From: Euleptes europaea
Taxonomy: Eukaryota > Chordata > Lepidosauria > Squamata > Sphaerodactylidae
DNA: 64,000 bases
NCBI RefSeq assembly: GCF_029931775.1
Contig: NC_079325.1
Span: 39,534,673 to 39,598,672, forward strand
Reading direction: 5' to 3'
Below are positions 37,180 through 48,049 of the stretch, in pieces. Position 1 is the first letter of the stretch. Every line of letters starts with the position of its first letter. A program made the translations under genes and the position numbers. Under the pieces are notes generated by a model. The model was not told where the DNA came from. It saw nothing but the letters and a program-made list of their open reading frames with translations, and ran no database searches.

Positions 37180-37475
37180 AGCTCTGCTCATTGCAGTCCA
37201 AACTCACTGCAGTCTAAGCTCTGCTCACGACCTGAGTTCGATCCCGACAGAAGTTGGTTTCAGGTAGCCGGCTCAAGGTTGACTCAGCCTTCCATCCTTC
37301 CGAGGTCGGTAAAATGAGTACCCGGCTTGCTGGGGGTAAAGGGAAGATGACTGGGGAAGGCACTGGCAAACCACCCCGTAAAACAAAGTCTGCCTAGTAA
37401 ACGTCGGGATGTGACGTCACCCCATGGGTCAGGAATAACCTGGTGCTTGCACAGGGGACCTTTACCTTTTTTTTA
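37180..37475 (+). mobile_element. tRNA-derived SINE (GTCC-tail family)
   Basis: GACCTGAGTTCGATCCCGAC (B box), GGCTCAAGGTTGACTCAGCC, TTGCTGGGGGTAAAGGGAAG, ending GGGGACCTTTACC and a T run. Its head is duplicated (CCAAGCTCTGCTCATTGCAG and a second GCTCTGCTCACGACC). Confidence 0.85.
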
Positions 37476-37689
37476 TATATAATTATGAATGGGCCTGAAA
37501 CTTAAAACAAGCAGGTGTCCTCATATAGATCTATGTCACTCTATCTTGTTTTGCTGAACACTGCATTGGTCAGGCTGCACCTGACTTATGTTTTAACTGT
37601 ATTGTCTGATATATAATGTTGGAAGCTAGCCTGAGCCCAGTTTAGGTTGGGAAAAGGTGGGATACAAATTGAATAAAATATTTATTTTA

Positions 37690-37990
37690 TTTAATCGTGT
37701 GGTGAGCAGAATAAAGCAACTCCCCTCCACAGGCTGTCCAAAAGGAGATTAGACAGATTCCCAAAGAGGCTGCTAGCCATGATGACTAAAGAAAACTGCC
37801 AATTCCAGATATAATAAGGCTCTGAATACCAGCACCAGGAGGCAACAACAGGTGCAGGTTTTGGCCTCTGTGCCTTGTTTGTTAAACCTCCAGGGTATAG
37901 TGGTTGGTCTCTGTGTGAAACGGGATGCTGGACTAGATGGACCACTGGTCTCAGGTAGCAAAGCACTTCTTATTCTTTTGTTCTTAAGCC
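37690..37990 (+). mobile_element. L2/CR1-like LINE 3' end
   Basis: CAGGCTGTCCAAAAGGAGAT, TAGCCATGATGACTAAAGAA, CGGGATGCTGGACTAGATGG and TTCTTATTCTTTTGTTCTT form the 3' terminus with its short tail repeats. Confidence 0.8.
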
Positions 37991-38025
37991 ATTGTGAGGA
38001 GAAGGGACATACTATGCCTATTAAA

Positions 38026-38049
38026 GGTGAATGAATGAATGAATGAATG
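38026..38049 (+). repeat. (AATG)n microsatellite
   Basis: Five to six units of AATG. Confidence 0.85.
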
Positions 38050-38687
38050 AGAAGGGACATGTGAAAATCTTGAATGGCTACCCCATTTCCCCTAAAAGGT
38101 TCTGAATAACCCCCTTGTAGATTTCTCCATGGGAGAGGGACATAATCCTAGTTAAGAACCATAGGTCTAGATTCTATAGGTGCTCAACAAGTAGTCAATA
38201 ATTAAAATCAAATCAAAGATGACTCCTCCCTTGGACCAGACTAAAATCGAGCCCACCATCTTATCTTCAAGGGTGGGGCAGCCAGATCTCTCTGGGAAAC
38301 TTATAAGCAAGGGCAGAGAGACTTCAGCAACCTGCTGTTTGTCCCCAAGACCTAGCATTTAGGAACTGCTGGAAATGGAGAAATAGATTCAGCGTGAGCT
38401 ATAAGCTGCTCGTGAGTCCAGGCTCCAATTCTGTTCTGCAGTCGAAAATCTTGGGTGCAAATTACTGCACTGACAAATAACGACTGCTTGGTGCAGTTTT
38501 TATCTCTGTGAGCCTGCCTGTTTGTATGTGCCACGGAAAGTCCGGCTATGATTTGAGTGAATGAACAAATGAACAATCGCATTAATTACACATTTAACAA
38601 TAAAAATAAATGGATTACACTTAACAATAATAGTAATTACAGACGAACAGGAGATCGGCTTACAGCTACGCAAAGGCAGCACGGGGA

Positions 38688-39103
38688 GATGGCGAAACTT
38701 ACTGCTTATATTAACCAGACTGATAATGTACAATTTTGGGGGGAATGGGAGATGTGGAGAATTTATTGTGAAAAATATTTTTTGATGGGTCATTTTAAAG
38801 GATACTCTTTGATTTAATCCCTTATAGTTATTTGGTATAGTGATAATATTAGGATGATTACAGTTATATTAATTAGATAAAATAAGATACTTATAAAATA
38901 ACTGAGTAGAGGGGGATTATACTGTTAGCAAAAGCATACATAATTTAATTTTGGACAGAAGAGAGTGAAGGGGAAGTCAATTTTTATTTTTTTAGATTAA
39001 AACTTTTTATAGGTTTTATTTTACATTGTTAAAGTATTAATGGAAATTGATTTATGATGTATAAAATGAGAAAACAATAAAAAATTTATTAAAAAAAAGA
39101 AAA
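38688..39103 (+). mobile_element. young 5'-truncated L1 insertion
   Basis: A 3' LINE fragment ends in AATAAAAAATTTATT and a poly-A tract. It is bounded by a perfect 18-bp duplication GCAAAGGCAGCACGGGGA (38670-38687 and 39104-39121). A short open frame near the start (FWGEWEMWRIYCEKYFLMG) looks like the end of an ORF2. The perfect duplication and clean tail indicate recent arrival. It lies less than 700 bp upstream of the SCAI start. Confidence 0.8.
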
Positions 39104-39194
39104 GCAAAGGCAGCACGGGGAACCAGGTAGTCAGTCAGTCAATCAATCCAAGACCCTCTGGGAAGGCAGAGCGCCCCCCCCCCCGCCATTCCAA

Positions 39195-39460
39195 CGAGCC
39201 CTCGTTTCGATGCAGGTAGGCTGCAGGAAAAGAGGAAGACCCAACAAGAGATGGATTGACTCAATAAAGGAAGCCACGGCCCTCAATTTGCAGGATCTGA
39301 GCAGGGCTGTCAACGATAGTAAATTTTGGAGGACTTTCATTCATAGTCAAAAAGGGCAAGAGTCCAGTAGCACCTTAAAGACTAACAAAAATATTTTCTG
39401 GTAGGGTATGAGCTTTCGTGAGCTTTTCATTCATAGGGTCGCCATGAGACAGACAGACAG
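39195..39460 (+). mobile_element. Bov-B LINE 3' fragment, interrupted
   Basis: The frame KRGRPNKRWIDSIKEATALN to NDSKFWRTFIH is the Bov-B C-terminus. It is broken by a 78-bp insert at 39347-39424, then resumes CATTCATAGGGTCGCCATGA. Confidence 0.9.
39347..39424 (-). mobile_element. Penelope-like fragment inserted in Bov-B
   Basis: It is flanked by the 12-bp duplication TTTCATTCATAG (39335-39346 and 39425-39436). On the minus strand it contains CTCACGAAAGCTCATACCC and TTGTTAGTCTTTAAGGTGCT, the widespread reptile repeat whose complete copies carry a CTGAAGA...GAAA hammerhead core. Only the 3' half of that core is present. Confidence 0.65.
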
Positions 39461-39479
39461 ACACGCTGCAGCTCCCCCT

Positions 39480-40090
39480 GCAACGTTGTACTCTGCCCTG
39501 AAGGTGGCGCTCGGCCCCGCTCCGCCTCTGGGGGAAAAAAACGGATTCAGAGAGGGGGGCCAGACAAACAGACAAAGAGCCCGACCAGTAGCGAGCCGCC
39601 GTTGGCTTCCTCTTGGCGGAGGCAGGCCAATGGGGGTGGCGAGGAGGCGGGCCGAGCGATGCCGTGCCCAGGTTAGGCTGAGGCGTCGCTCTCCCCTCCC
39701 GATAGGCAGCCTCGAGCGAGCGGCGGCAGTAGTAGCGGCATCGCCAGCAGCTCCCTCAGGAACGGCTTCGCCTGGGAGCGCGGATGGTGAGAGGGGCTGC
39801 TCGGCAGCGCCTGCCCCGCACTGGCCCGGTCTCCAGGTAAGGGGGAGGGGAATGTCTCTGTGGCGCTATGGGGGCGTGTGGGGGGGGGGCTGCGAGGGAC
39901 TGGGGATAGGAGAGAGTTGGGGTCGAAGTCCACGGTGGGGGGTTAGGGGGAGTGGGGTTGAAGGGTGCCTCGGGAGGGGGGGAGTCGGAGGCGGGGGGGA
40001 TGCCAGTTGGAGGAGTGGGGCGGGGATTGCCTTGGGGGCTCGGTGTGTTTTAAGTATGGAGGGGGTTTGGGGGTAGCTGGGGACAGGATC
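39480..40090 (+). promoter_or_regulatory. SCAI: SCAI CpG-island promoter and 5' UTR
   Basis: A sharply GC- and CpG-rich block surrounds the first coding exon. No TATA box is evident and the start site cannot be fixed. The island begins almost directly after the Bov-B fragment, so the upstream promoter edge is transposon-derived. Confidence 0.75.
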
Positions 40091-43000
40091 TGAGGGGTTT
40101 GGGGTGGAAGAGAATGGGGGCGGAGGGCAAGATTTGGACTCTTTTTTTTTTAATCAGCATTTTATTACATTTTAACGTAACCAACACTACATACCTCCCA
40201 TTCATATACAGATTGGGCTTCTTCCAGGGTTGCTGTTTTAACCGTTCTTAAAACCACAATGTATAGCCATCTTAATATTTTACACTTTACATTTAACATC
40301 ATAACATCTGTCTGACATTTCTGCTGTAAGCTATGGTTTCTTCAATGTTATTTAATTTCTTAACACAATTTCCGCTTTTACTTCCTTTCTCAACTGGCAA
40401 GATTGGGACTTGGAGGTGTTTGGCCGTGCTGTTCGTGAGGGGTTATGGGGGAGAAGGGATGGTTTGATTTGGGGGGGGGGGTTGTATGTAGGGTTGCCAA
40501 CCAACAGGTAATGGCAAAAGATCTCCTGCTATTACAACTGACCTCCAGCCAATAGAGATCAGTTCACCTGGAGAAAATGGCTGCTTTGGCCATTGGACTC
40601 TATGGCATTTAAGCCCCTCCCCTCCAAACCCCCACCCTCCTCAGACTCCACCCCAAAAATCTCCCGCCAATAGCAAAGAGGCACCTGGCAACCCTAGTTG
40701 TATGGTGGGGTGTGGGAGCCTGTGGGGTGTAAGGGAGCTGGGGGCAATGGTTTGATGGGGGAATGATTGTGGTGGAGGGATGGGTTGCTGGGGTGGTGTT
40801 GCATTGCTGGATTTTATGCTGGAGAATGGAAGCGTTTGGGGGTACTGGCATACAAAAGGCCAAGGTTTTGGGGTAGAATTGGGTGTAAGAGCGAAGAGAG
40901 TTAGGACTGTGAGGGGTTTAGGGGCAGGCGGCAGTGTAGGGAGATGGCAAATGGTGTTGTGAGTGGACTTATGGTAGAGAATTAGAAATATAGGGGTGTA
41001 GGGCTAAGGGCAATGAGATGGGTTGGAGATTGCTTTGGGAGTTTGCTGTGAACATAAGTATAAAAGTGATTTGGGTATGTGGGAGAGGAGGATGAAAGTA
41101 ATGGCATTGTTAGGGGTTTGGGGTAGGAATAGGGTTGCCAGCTCTGGGTTGGGAAATACCAGGAGATTTTGGGGGTGGAGCCTGAGAAGGGCAGGGTTTG
41201 GAGAGGGGAGGGACTTCAATGGGGTATAATGCCGTAGAGTCCACCTTCCAAGGCAGCCATTTTCAGTTGTAATATAGGGAGGTATGGGTGAGTTTTGTTT
41301 GGGGGTGACTTGGTGGATGGGTGAGTTTGAATGAAGATCTAAGTATGGAGGAACTATAGGGGGAGAATAGGGGTTGTGTCCCTCTTAGGGGTTGGAGATT
41401 GCCTTGAGAGTTGAAGCTTTGTCAGAGTGTGAGATAACTGGAGGAGGATGAGTGGTAGTAAAAATATGGAGCCAGTAAAGCATATAGCACTTTATAGGAT
41501 AGCATGAGTGAAAAAGCGAGGTCCCTGTCCTGAAGGAGTTTACAGTTTGAAGTTGTCAGTTGCAATATGACAGGCAGATGCCAGGGCAATAAGGCATAAA
41601 TATAAGTAAATGCAGGTTGCTCGGACAGAACGTGTTTCTTTTGAAACTTAAGGGAGCTAGAATTACAGAGAATTTTTGAGTACTCAGTAGATTTGGAGAT
41701 TGCCCCTGCCCCTTTGAGGAGTCAAGGGGGTCTGCATTTGGGTTATACTGGGGTTGAGGTTGGGCTTGGAAATTTACAGAAGAGACTTGAAATTTGTATC
41801 ATTGCCCATATCATAACGATAGACCTGCTTGTGGTGCATGGAGTTCAACGTAGAGGTGTGTGCCTCTGGTTTTTCTGGGGGAGGGGCAGATAACATAGAC
41901 ATGCCTGCTTTTAGGGTAAAATGGTTTGGGGTTGGTGGCAGCTGGGGAAGAGAATTAAGAATAGGTGAAGGGTATGGGGCAAGGGATTATGGTGTTGGAA
42001 GTAATGTAAATTGACCTGTGGGATTATGATATGAGAGTGTACTGCGTATGGAATGAAGTAATCTTCCAAATATGGGTTAGGTAGGATTTGTCTGGTGAAA
42101 CACAGTAGGTATTCCAGGTTTGGAGGGCGATATGGGGGTTTGTAGCTCTAGAGGAGAATGTGAGAGATGGGTTTATTGGCACTGACAGGGTTTAATGTGT
42201 GGCTATGGAGGATGTGACTTCTGGTGTCAGGCTCATTGGTTATAGAATGGGACTATCCTTGGGTGAGGAGCTGGTGATATGTGTTATAGGGTCTTAACAA
42301 AATTTCATTCTAGCATAGGTTTTTGTGGACTGTAGCCCACTTCTTCAGAAATTATGAGTGGATCCTTGCTCTGTAGTAGTCATTTTATTCATCTAATTTG
42401 GAGAAATAGGCTGTTAGTTGTGCTAAGCTGGTTAATACGCATAATGTTAGAGGTTTTGTGAAGGTAAAAAATTTTAAGTCCTTGTTCAGTTTTTCCAGGG
42501 AGGAAATAATAAATCCCAGTTCAGCTATATAATCTACTGAAGTGCTTGGTTTCTGACCTAAGTCACCATCCATCAGCAAAAGTTCAAAGGGAGACTCCAC
42601 CGTGAAACTGTTAAATTGGAATTCACTAGCAGGTGCTACCTGCTGGGTTGAATTGTGACTAGGAGTTTTTATCTCGCTACAATAGTGACTACCTTAACAA
42701 ATCGTGTAATTCCCCACCCCTTATAGGTGTTAGGTAGCTTTGTGTAATTAGTAAGTGCTTTCCATTTTAGATTTGAATTTTACATACCGGTAGTTATACT
42801 TCACACTGTACCCTGTTATCTTTCCCCTTAAACCTCTACATAGATTTACTGCATAGTGAGGATCCACTCTTAGTATCTGAAGAAGCAGCGTTCATGTAGT
42901 CCTTGAAAGTTTATGCAGGAATAAAATGGTTAGTCTTTAAAGTGCCAAAAGACTTTTGTTTTGGTTGTTGTTGAAGCAGACTAACACTGCTGGCCCTTCG

Positions 43001-43607
43001 TGAAGGTATAGCCTCTCTCAATTTAGGTCTGTTGCCCAATGGAATTCAGGTGTATGCTTGTGGGGAAAGAGGGGTTTCTGAGTCTGCAGTGGGAGGTCAC
43101 TGCAAAAGAGGACAGCATTGTGGGTTGGGAGAAGAATTATTTCAAAGGGGTCATGGGAGACAGATGTCCTAGGAAGGTGTGGCAAAATAACACAGGTCAA
43201 AATAGGACACAGTGCAAAGGCATAAGGGCTTCTAGTATGGAAGAAGGGTCGATCCTGTGTGCAGGTAATTTATCCGTTTCTATAATGTGTAAGGCTAATG
43301 TGGTTGTAAATGAAGGCTATCCAGCATGCACTTGCTTCCTTACTGGCTTGACTTCTTTTGAAGCAGGAATCATGTGAGTGGGGAGGCCTTTGCTGTGATC
43401 ACTGCTCCTTAGAAGATCTTTGGGAGCAAACATATGGTCAAATGCAAGGAATCTGTGGAGGTGCCCAGTGCTGTGTTGTTTTGGGTGGAGTGGGATTGTC
43501 ATCCTTACTTGTCCCTGCAGCCCTCCATCATTACCTTCTCTCTTTCCCCGTCCCCTCTCCAGAACCACAGGCCTGGCGGAGAAGCCACCTCGCAGACGAA
43601 GAAGCAG
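39784..43607 (+). CDS. SCAI: SCAI, first two coding exons (partial, continues past the window)
   Basis: The coding exons are 39784-39836 and 43563-43607. The donor is CTCCAG|GTAAGG, the acceptor CCCCTCTCCAG|, and the next donor AGCAG|GTAAGA. Joined, they read MVRGAARQRLPRTGPVS then RTTGLAEKPPRRRRS. This matches the recalled N-terminus of vertebrate SCAI (MVRGARQ..., ...TGTVEKPPRKRRSR). The protein is a nuclear cofactor that represses MRTF/SRF transcription and acts in double-strand-break repair. The basic KPPRRRRS segment may serve nuclear entry. I could not find the third exon (human TEFALKEIMSSGG) before 64000, so the second intron exceeds 20 kb. The start has an acceptable context (G at +4). 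The call depends on a short match in memory but has matching exon phase, promoter and neighbours. Confidence 0.82.
40141..40395 (-). mobile_element. poly-A retroinsertion, minus strand, in SCAI intron 1
   Basis: A T run opens the insert (a poly-A tail read in reverse). It is flanked by the 15-bp duplication GGCAAGATTTGGACT/GGCAAGATTGGGACT (40126-40140 and 40396-40410, one mismatch). The body is AT-rich and unrecognised: a LINE 3' piece or a processed transcript. Confidence 0.7.
40489..40696 (-). mobile_element. hAT-like MITE with 8-bp target duplication
   Basis: Clean ends TAGGGTTGCCA and TGGCAACCCTA. A perfect duplication GTTGTATG lies at 40481-40488 and 40697-40704. This is the best-preserved 208-bp member of the family in the window. 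Confidence 0.93.
41130..41275 (+). mobile_element. hAT-like MITE, 3' truncated
   Basis: TAGGGTTGCCAGCTCTGGGT, GGGTGGAGCCTGAGAAGGG and AGGCAGCCATTTTCAGTTGT. The sequence then diverges. Confidence 0.8.
41276..42279. other. SCAI intron 1, nothing recognised
   Basis: G-rich, low-complexity-leaning intron sequence with no exon. Confidence 0.4.
42280..42360 (-). mobile_element. Penelope-like fragment with partial hammerhead
   Basis: On the minus strand CTGAAGA (CUGANGA) is followed by a strong stem AGTGGGC-TACA-GTCCAC, then a degraded GAAA position and CCTATGCT. TTTTGTTAAG follows as in the other copies. Confidence 0.6.
42870..42990 (+). mobile_element. Penelope-like fragment with hammerhead core
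   Basis: CTGAAGA (42877-42883) and TTGAAAGTTTATGCA (GAAA at 42905-42908) enclose a diverged stem II. TTAGTCTTTAAAGTGCCAAA and AGACTAACACTGCTGG follow, as in the common reptile repeat. Confidence 0.65.
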
Positions 43608-45695
43608 GTAAGAGGATTGGTTATCTCTTTTCTCCAGCCCTCTTTCCCATGAGTGGAGGTGAATTCAGTGGGCTTTCTAAAGTCTTGCTTCGCTTCCCAT
43701 CTTGCTCTTTTTATTTCCCTCCGCCCCATTGCTGCTGCAGTACCTTCATGTCTGTATTGTGATCGCCCAGATCTGGGAAGATGGAGGGGGGATGTACAGA
43801 AATGACATTTGGGCCTCGAGGTGGTGGAGGAACAGATTTTGTTGTGTTCCTGTTACCCTGGAGAGGATGAGGACAGATTGAAGGCAGGAACTGGGTTTCT
43901 TAGCAGTTGGTGGAAAGAGGGACTTGGAGAATGGAGTGTAAGCTGCATATGAGGATTGATATGCCTAGTGCTGCCTACAGAAAGATGGAGACTTTTCCAT
44001 TCCATTTCTTCAGAAGAAATCACTGAAGAGAGCAATGTACTTGCTTAGCCTGATGCTAGTTAAGAATTCTTGAGGGAGACTGTTGCTTAGAGCTCTATAC
44101 GTGCATTTCTATGTTTCTCCCTATTTGTTCAGACACAGGAACCCCATCTGCAAATGCACACTGCAGTTGTAGCTGCAGAGCATGGGGGGGGGGGGAGAAT
44201 ACATTTCCTGTTGGCTTCCTTTTCCGTAGTCCAAGGTTTAATTTTTGAACTGGAGGTTTGCTCCCATGTGTGTAGTGAGGGATTAATCCACAGGTTTAAT
44301 CCACAGGTTTATCTGTTTCAGAGCAGAAGTCACTATTCCCCCTCCTTTTTAATATATACATAAGCAGTCTCTGGTATGTCTGAGGCTGAGTGTTGCAGGA
44401 TGTCTGTCGCTCTCTTTTTTTTGTGTGTGTGTGTTTTTTTGCCTGCCGCTGGAAGACATACCTTCCTCCCCAGTTGCTGAAATGACATCAGCTGCTTGCG
44501 CGTGTGAATAGACGCTTCCTACGTGAGGGCTCTCAGCCGTGGTCAGCTGGCTATGCTCACAGATCTGCCCTTTCACTGGGGCTGGATTGTGAAGGGAAAC
44601 TCAAATAAGCAAGGCATCTATGGACAGCTGTTGAGAATACTGCATGTGATGATGGCAAGTTGGGGAGGGGGAGTGGTTTGTGCCATTGTGAATGGAGGGG
44701 AGGGGGGCTATGTACGCGGTGAAAAGGCTTGAGAGAGTTCAGCTTGTGCACGCATTTTCTCTTCATCCTGTGTCTGCTGCTTGTTGGGGGCACTTTCTTT
44801 TTCATACGTATTCTTGGAGGGCTCTACTATTCACAAGGAGCTCTGAGAAGCAGGTCTTATTTTCCCACCCTCTCCACAGTGGATAGGGTGTCTTGGTGGA
44901 GGGGGTGAGAGAGAGAGAGAGAGAGCGCTACAGAGCTGCCGGGGAGTAGGAAATGCTACAGATGCATGCAGAGAAGTGGCTTTTGAAGGCTTTAGTATTG
45001 AGCAAATCCATCACATGGGTTCTTGGCTGCCGCCCACCTTTGCCTCGACGGCTTTGTAAATTCTACAAGTGGCTCAGGTTTTCGTGTCTCTTCTCTCTTT
45101 CTCTGAAGTGTTTGCTGTGTAACATTGCTGGCATCTCTCCAGAACTGTCAGAATGTCAGATAGAAAATTCCCTTCGGGCAAAATTATCCTGATTATTGTC
45201 CGTTAGGAAGGGTTGAGGGAGTACACTGTGCTGGTACTCTGGTGCTTGAGCTTAGCCTCTTATAGCTCTGCAGGTGCAGTTTGAGATGTTGGTTTCTGCC
45301 TGTAAGGGCTTAGGACTTGAGGCTGTACAAGAGTACCGCCATCTCATACTTCACTGGAGAACCTCCTTTTGACTTGTACAAGGCAATGAAGACAGATGCA
45401 TTTTCTACGGCTGCCTCATAACAAAGGGAACTCCCTGTTATCACCACCCACCAATCAGTATCTGGGGGGCCATTTAGAGGGAGCGGATGGCGAGTAGTAT
45501 GTTTTATGCAAAGTTGACTGCCGGCAAATTCTGGTGCCATAGTCACCATCCATCCACGCATTTCTCTTCCCATGGTCATACAGTCCTATGTGCCTTTTTT
45601 GCACTGCAGAACTGTTTGCTGAAGAGATGAGTTTGTTTTGCTTTCTGCAAATGTGTGTAAGGTTACTAAACAAGATCACTTTCTTGAAGGACTAA
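43608..45695. other. SCAI intron 2, first part
   Basis: Microsatellite-like GA and GT runs near 44410 and 44910. No third exon was seen. Confidence 0.4.
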
Positions 45696-45699
45696 TGCT

Positions 45700-45780
45700 G
45701 AAGGCTGAAATCTTACATGTTTTTATTGGGAAGTACCATGGGACTGACTTCCAAGTGAACATGTATAGGATTCAGCAGTA
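45700..45780. repeat. common reptile repeat (aagtcc-type)
   Basis: CTGAAATCTTACATG near the start and CATGTATAGGATTCAGCAG at the end flank GTACCATGGGACTGACTTCC, the short dispersed repeat also seen at 14215. Confidence 0.55.
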
Positions 45781-46264
45781 AACATCTACAACTTCCTATA
45801 ATCAAGAGCAGGTATTTAGCAGGCAAAATTGTTTTTCTCCATGAGTTAAAATGTAAATATTCATGTTTGACTCTACCAAACATCCATAAGTTGAGAACGC
45901 ATTGTAGAACCCGGGCAGCTGGAGAGCATAAAATAGGAGAACAACATAACCTATGTGTAAAGATTATATCTCCAGTCACCTGTGATCTGCTACCTCTCAG
46001 TCCAGTGGAAACCCAGAATAAATACAATAAATGACATTGTGGTTAATTAATAGTGTATGTATGTATTAAACGTTGATTCACTCTCCCTCAAGCATCTGGA
46101 CAATTGTGTAAACTTCCAGTGCTAAAATATAAATAGATCTAAAATGTCTAAAAAATAAATCAGCTCAGTAAATGTCACTATTTGCATAGTCAAACCGAGA
46201 TAGCACAGTCAATTTAGTCCCATCGTGGTTAGGCCAGTCCTGTAAAATGCCAGTTAAGATGGCT

Positions 46265-46560
46265 TTCCTCACCTGGTTCCTGAACACTTAACAGTAAAGG
46301 AGCCATGTGAACATTCCTTGTGAGGGCATTCCACAACTTTGGTGCAACCACAAAAAGGCCCTGTCATGCATTGCCGCCAGTTAAACATCAAGACAGCAGG
46401 GATGTAAAGTGCAGCTTCCAAAATGCTTAATTTCAGAAGATGATATTTTCCCAGATGGAGTGTTTTATTAACACAGAGAAAATCCTTTAACACTGTTCTG
46501 CCATAGTTCATTCGTAAGAGGTTGAGTGCAGATTTATTTATATTAAATCTAGATTTTATT
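46265..46560 (-). repeat. LINE-like interspersed repeat fragment
   Basis: GAGGGCATTCCACAACTTTGG, then TGCAACCACAAAAAGGCCCT, is a diverged version of the AGGGAGTTCC...GGCCAAAAAGGC block at 47050-47100. Confidence 0.45.
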
Positions 46561-46674
46561 TTAAATCCGTTTATTTCAGTGACACTGTAATTGAAACTTA
46601 AAATAATTTAAGATGCTGGGGGGAAATTGATTTTATCAACCCTACCAAGGATAAGTATTTGTCGCTGGTGACCA

Positions 46675-47112
46675 AGATCAAGTTTATTTTATTTATTTAC
46701 TATCATCTTAAATTTCTATCCCACCCTCCCCAACCGAAGCCAGGCTCAGAGTGGGTAACAACATTAAAACCAGCTTACAGACAATAATAATACATATTCA
46801 TTAAAACAATAAAATCAATCATAAATAATCATACTAAAACAACAGATGGTACAACGGAAGGTAGTTACCACTGAGAATTATTGCAGCCAGACATTTCCCC
46901 CACAGATCATAAACTTAGCTAGAACAAAGATAGGACGGGAAGGTAGGGAGGCCAGCACAGACAGCTGTCCTCAGTTGTAAGTCCGGGGGAACAACTCTGT
47001 CTTACAAGCCTTCGGAACTCTTTAAGGTCCCGCAGGGCTCTGATGCTGCTAGGGAGGGAGTTCCCCCGGGCCGGAGCCAGGGCCAAAAAGGCTCTGGCTC
47101 TTGTTGAGGACA
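46675..47112 (-). repeat. LINE-like interspersed repeat
   Basis: TTTATTTTATTTATTTACTAT, CCACCCTCCCCAACCGAAGC, AGGCTCAGAGTGGGTAACAA, a long AATAAAA-rich stretch, then CAGGGCTCTGATGCTGCTAG and GGGCCAAAAAGGCTCTGGC. It recurs at 16610, 33830 and 63500. Class uncertain. Confidence 0.5.
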
Positions 47113-47114
47113 GC

Positions 47115-47600
47115 CACACACAGTTCATTCATGCCATAGTAGTCTCCATTACTATATATGGTTGTGAAAGTTGGACAAGAAGAAAGTTGATTCCTTTGAA
47201 ATGTGGTGTTGGAGAAGAGTTTTACAGATCCGTGGACTGCCAAAAAGACAAATCAGTGGGTTCTAGATTAAATCAAGCCTGAACTCTCCCTAGAAGCTAA
47301 AATGACTAAACTGAGGCTGTTGTACTTTTGTCACATTATTGTACTTTTGTCACATTACAAGACTCACTGGAAAAGACAATAATTCTAGAAAAAGTTGAAG
47401 GCAGCAGGAAAAGAGGAGATGGATTGACATTATAAAGGAAGTCACAGCCCTCAGTTTGCAAGACCTGATCAAGGCTGTTAACAATAGGATATTTTGGAGG
47501 CCATTAATAGGATCACCATAAGTAAGAAGCTAATTGCAGCACTACACACACACAGGCCATTAATTCATAGAATCACCATAAGTCAGAAGCGAATTGACAG
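47115..47600 (+). mobile_element. Bov-B LINE 3' fragment with internal duplications
   Basis: GGTTGTGAAAGTTGGACAAG (GCESWT region) runs to CACCATAAGTCAGAAGCGAA. TTGTACTTTTGTCACATTA and the CATAAGT(A/C)AGAAGC(T/G)AATTG end are each present twice in tandem. Confidence 0.85.
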
Positions 47601-47635
47601 CACTACACGCATACAGCAACAGTGGTGTGTGTGTG

Positions 47636-48045
47636 TTAAGTTCCGTCAAGTCACTTCCAACTCATGGCGACCCTATGAATAAAATACCTCCAAAATTTAC
47701 TATTGTTGACAGCCTTGCTCAGATCTTGCAAATTGAGGGCTGTGGCTTCCTTTATTGAGTTGATCCATCTCTTGTTGGGTCTTCCTCTTTTCCTGTTGCC
47801 CTCAGCTTTTCCTAGCATGACTGTCTTTTCCAGTGACTCTTGTCTTCTCATAATGTGACCAAAATACGATAGCCTCAGTTTAGTCATTTTAGCTTCTAGG
47901 GTCAGTTCAGGCTTGATTTGATCTCTAACCCACTGATTTGTTTTTTTGACAGTCCACGGTATCCGTAACACTCTCCTCCAACACCACATTTCAAAGGAAT
48001 CTACTTTCTTCATTGTCCAGTTTTCACACCCATACATAGTAATAG
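47636..48045 (-). mobile_element. Bov-B LINE 3' fragment, frame still open
   Basis: An open 128-codon frame on the minus strand reads YGCENWTMKKVDSFEMWCWR to NNSKFWRYFIHRVAMS, the C-terminus of Bov-B ORF. The 3' tail is GAGTTGGAAGTGACTTGACG. It is less decayed than the neighbouring plus-strand copy. Confidence 0.9.
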
Positions 48046-48049
48046 CAAC

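Noticed and set aside
39408-40076. 222-codon plus-strand frame over the SCAI first exon
   Set aside because: It runs from Bov-B through the CpG island and past a strong splice donor. The SCAI frame is a different one, starting at 39784.
40780-42014. Possible alternative SCAI exons in the G-rich part of intron 1
   Set aside because: Frames are short, lack paired splice sites and match nothing known.
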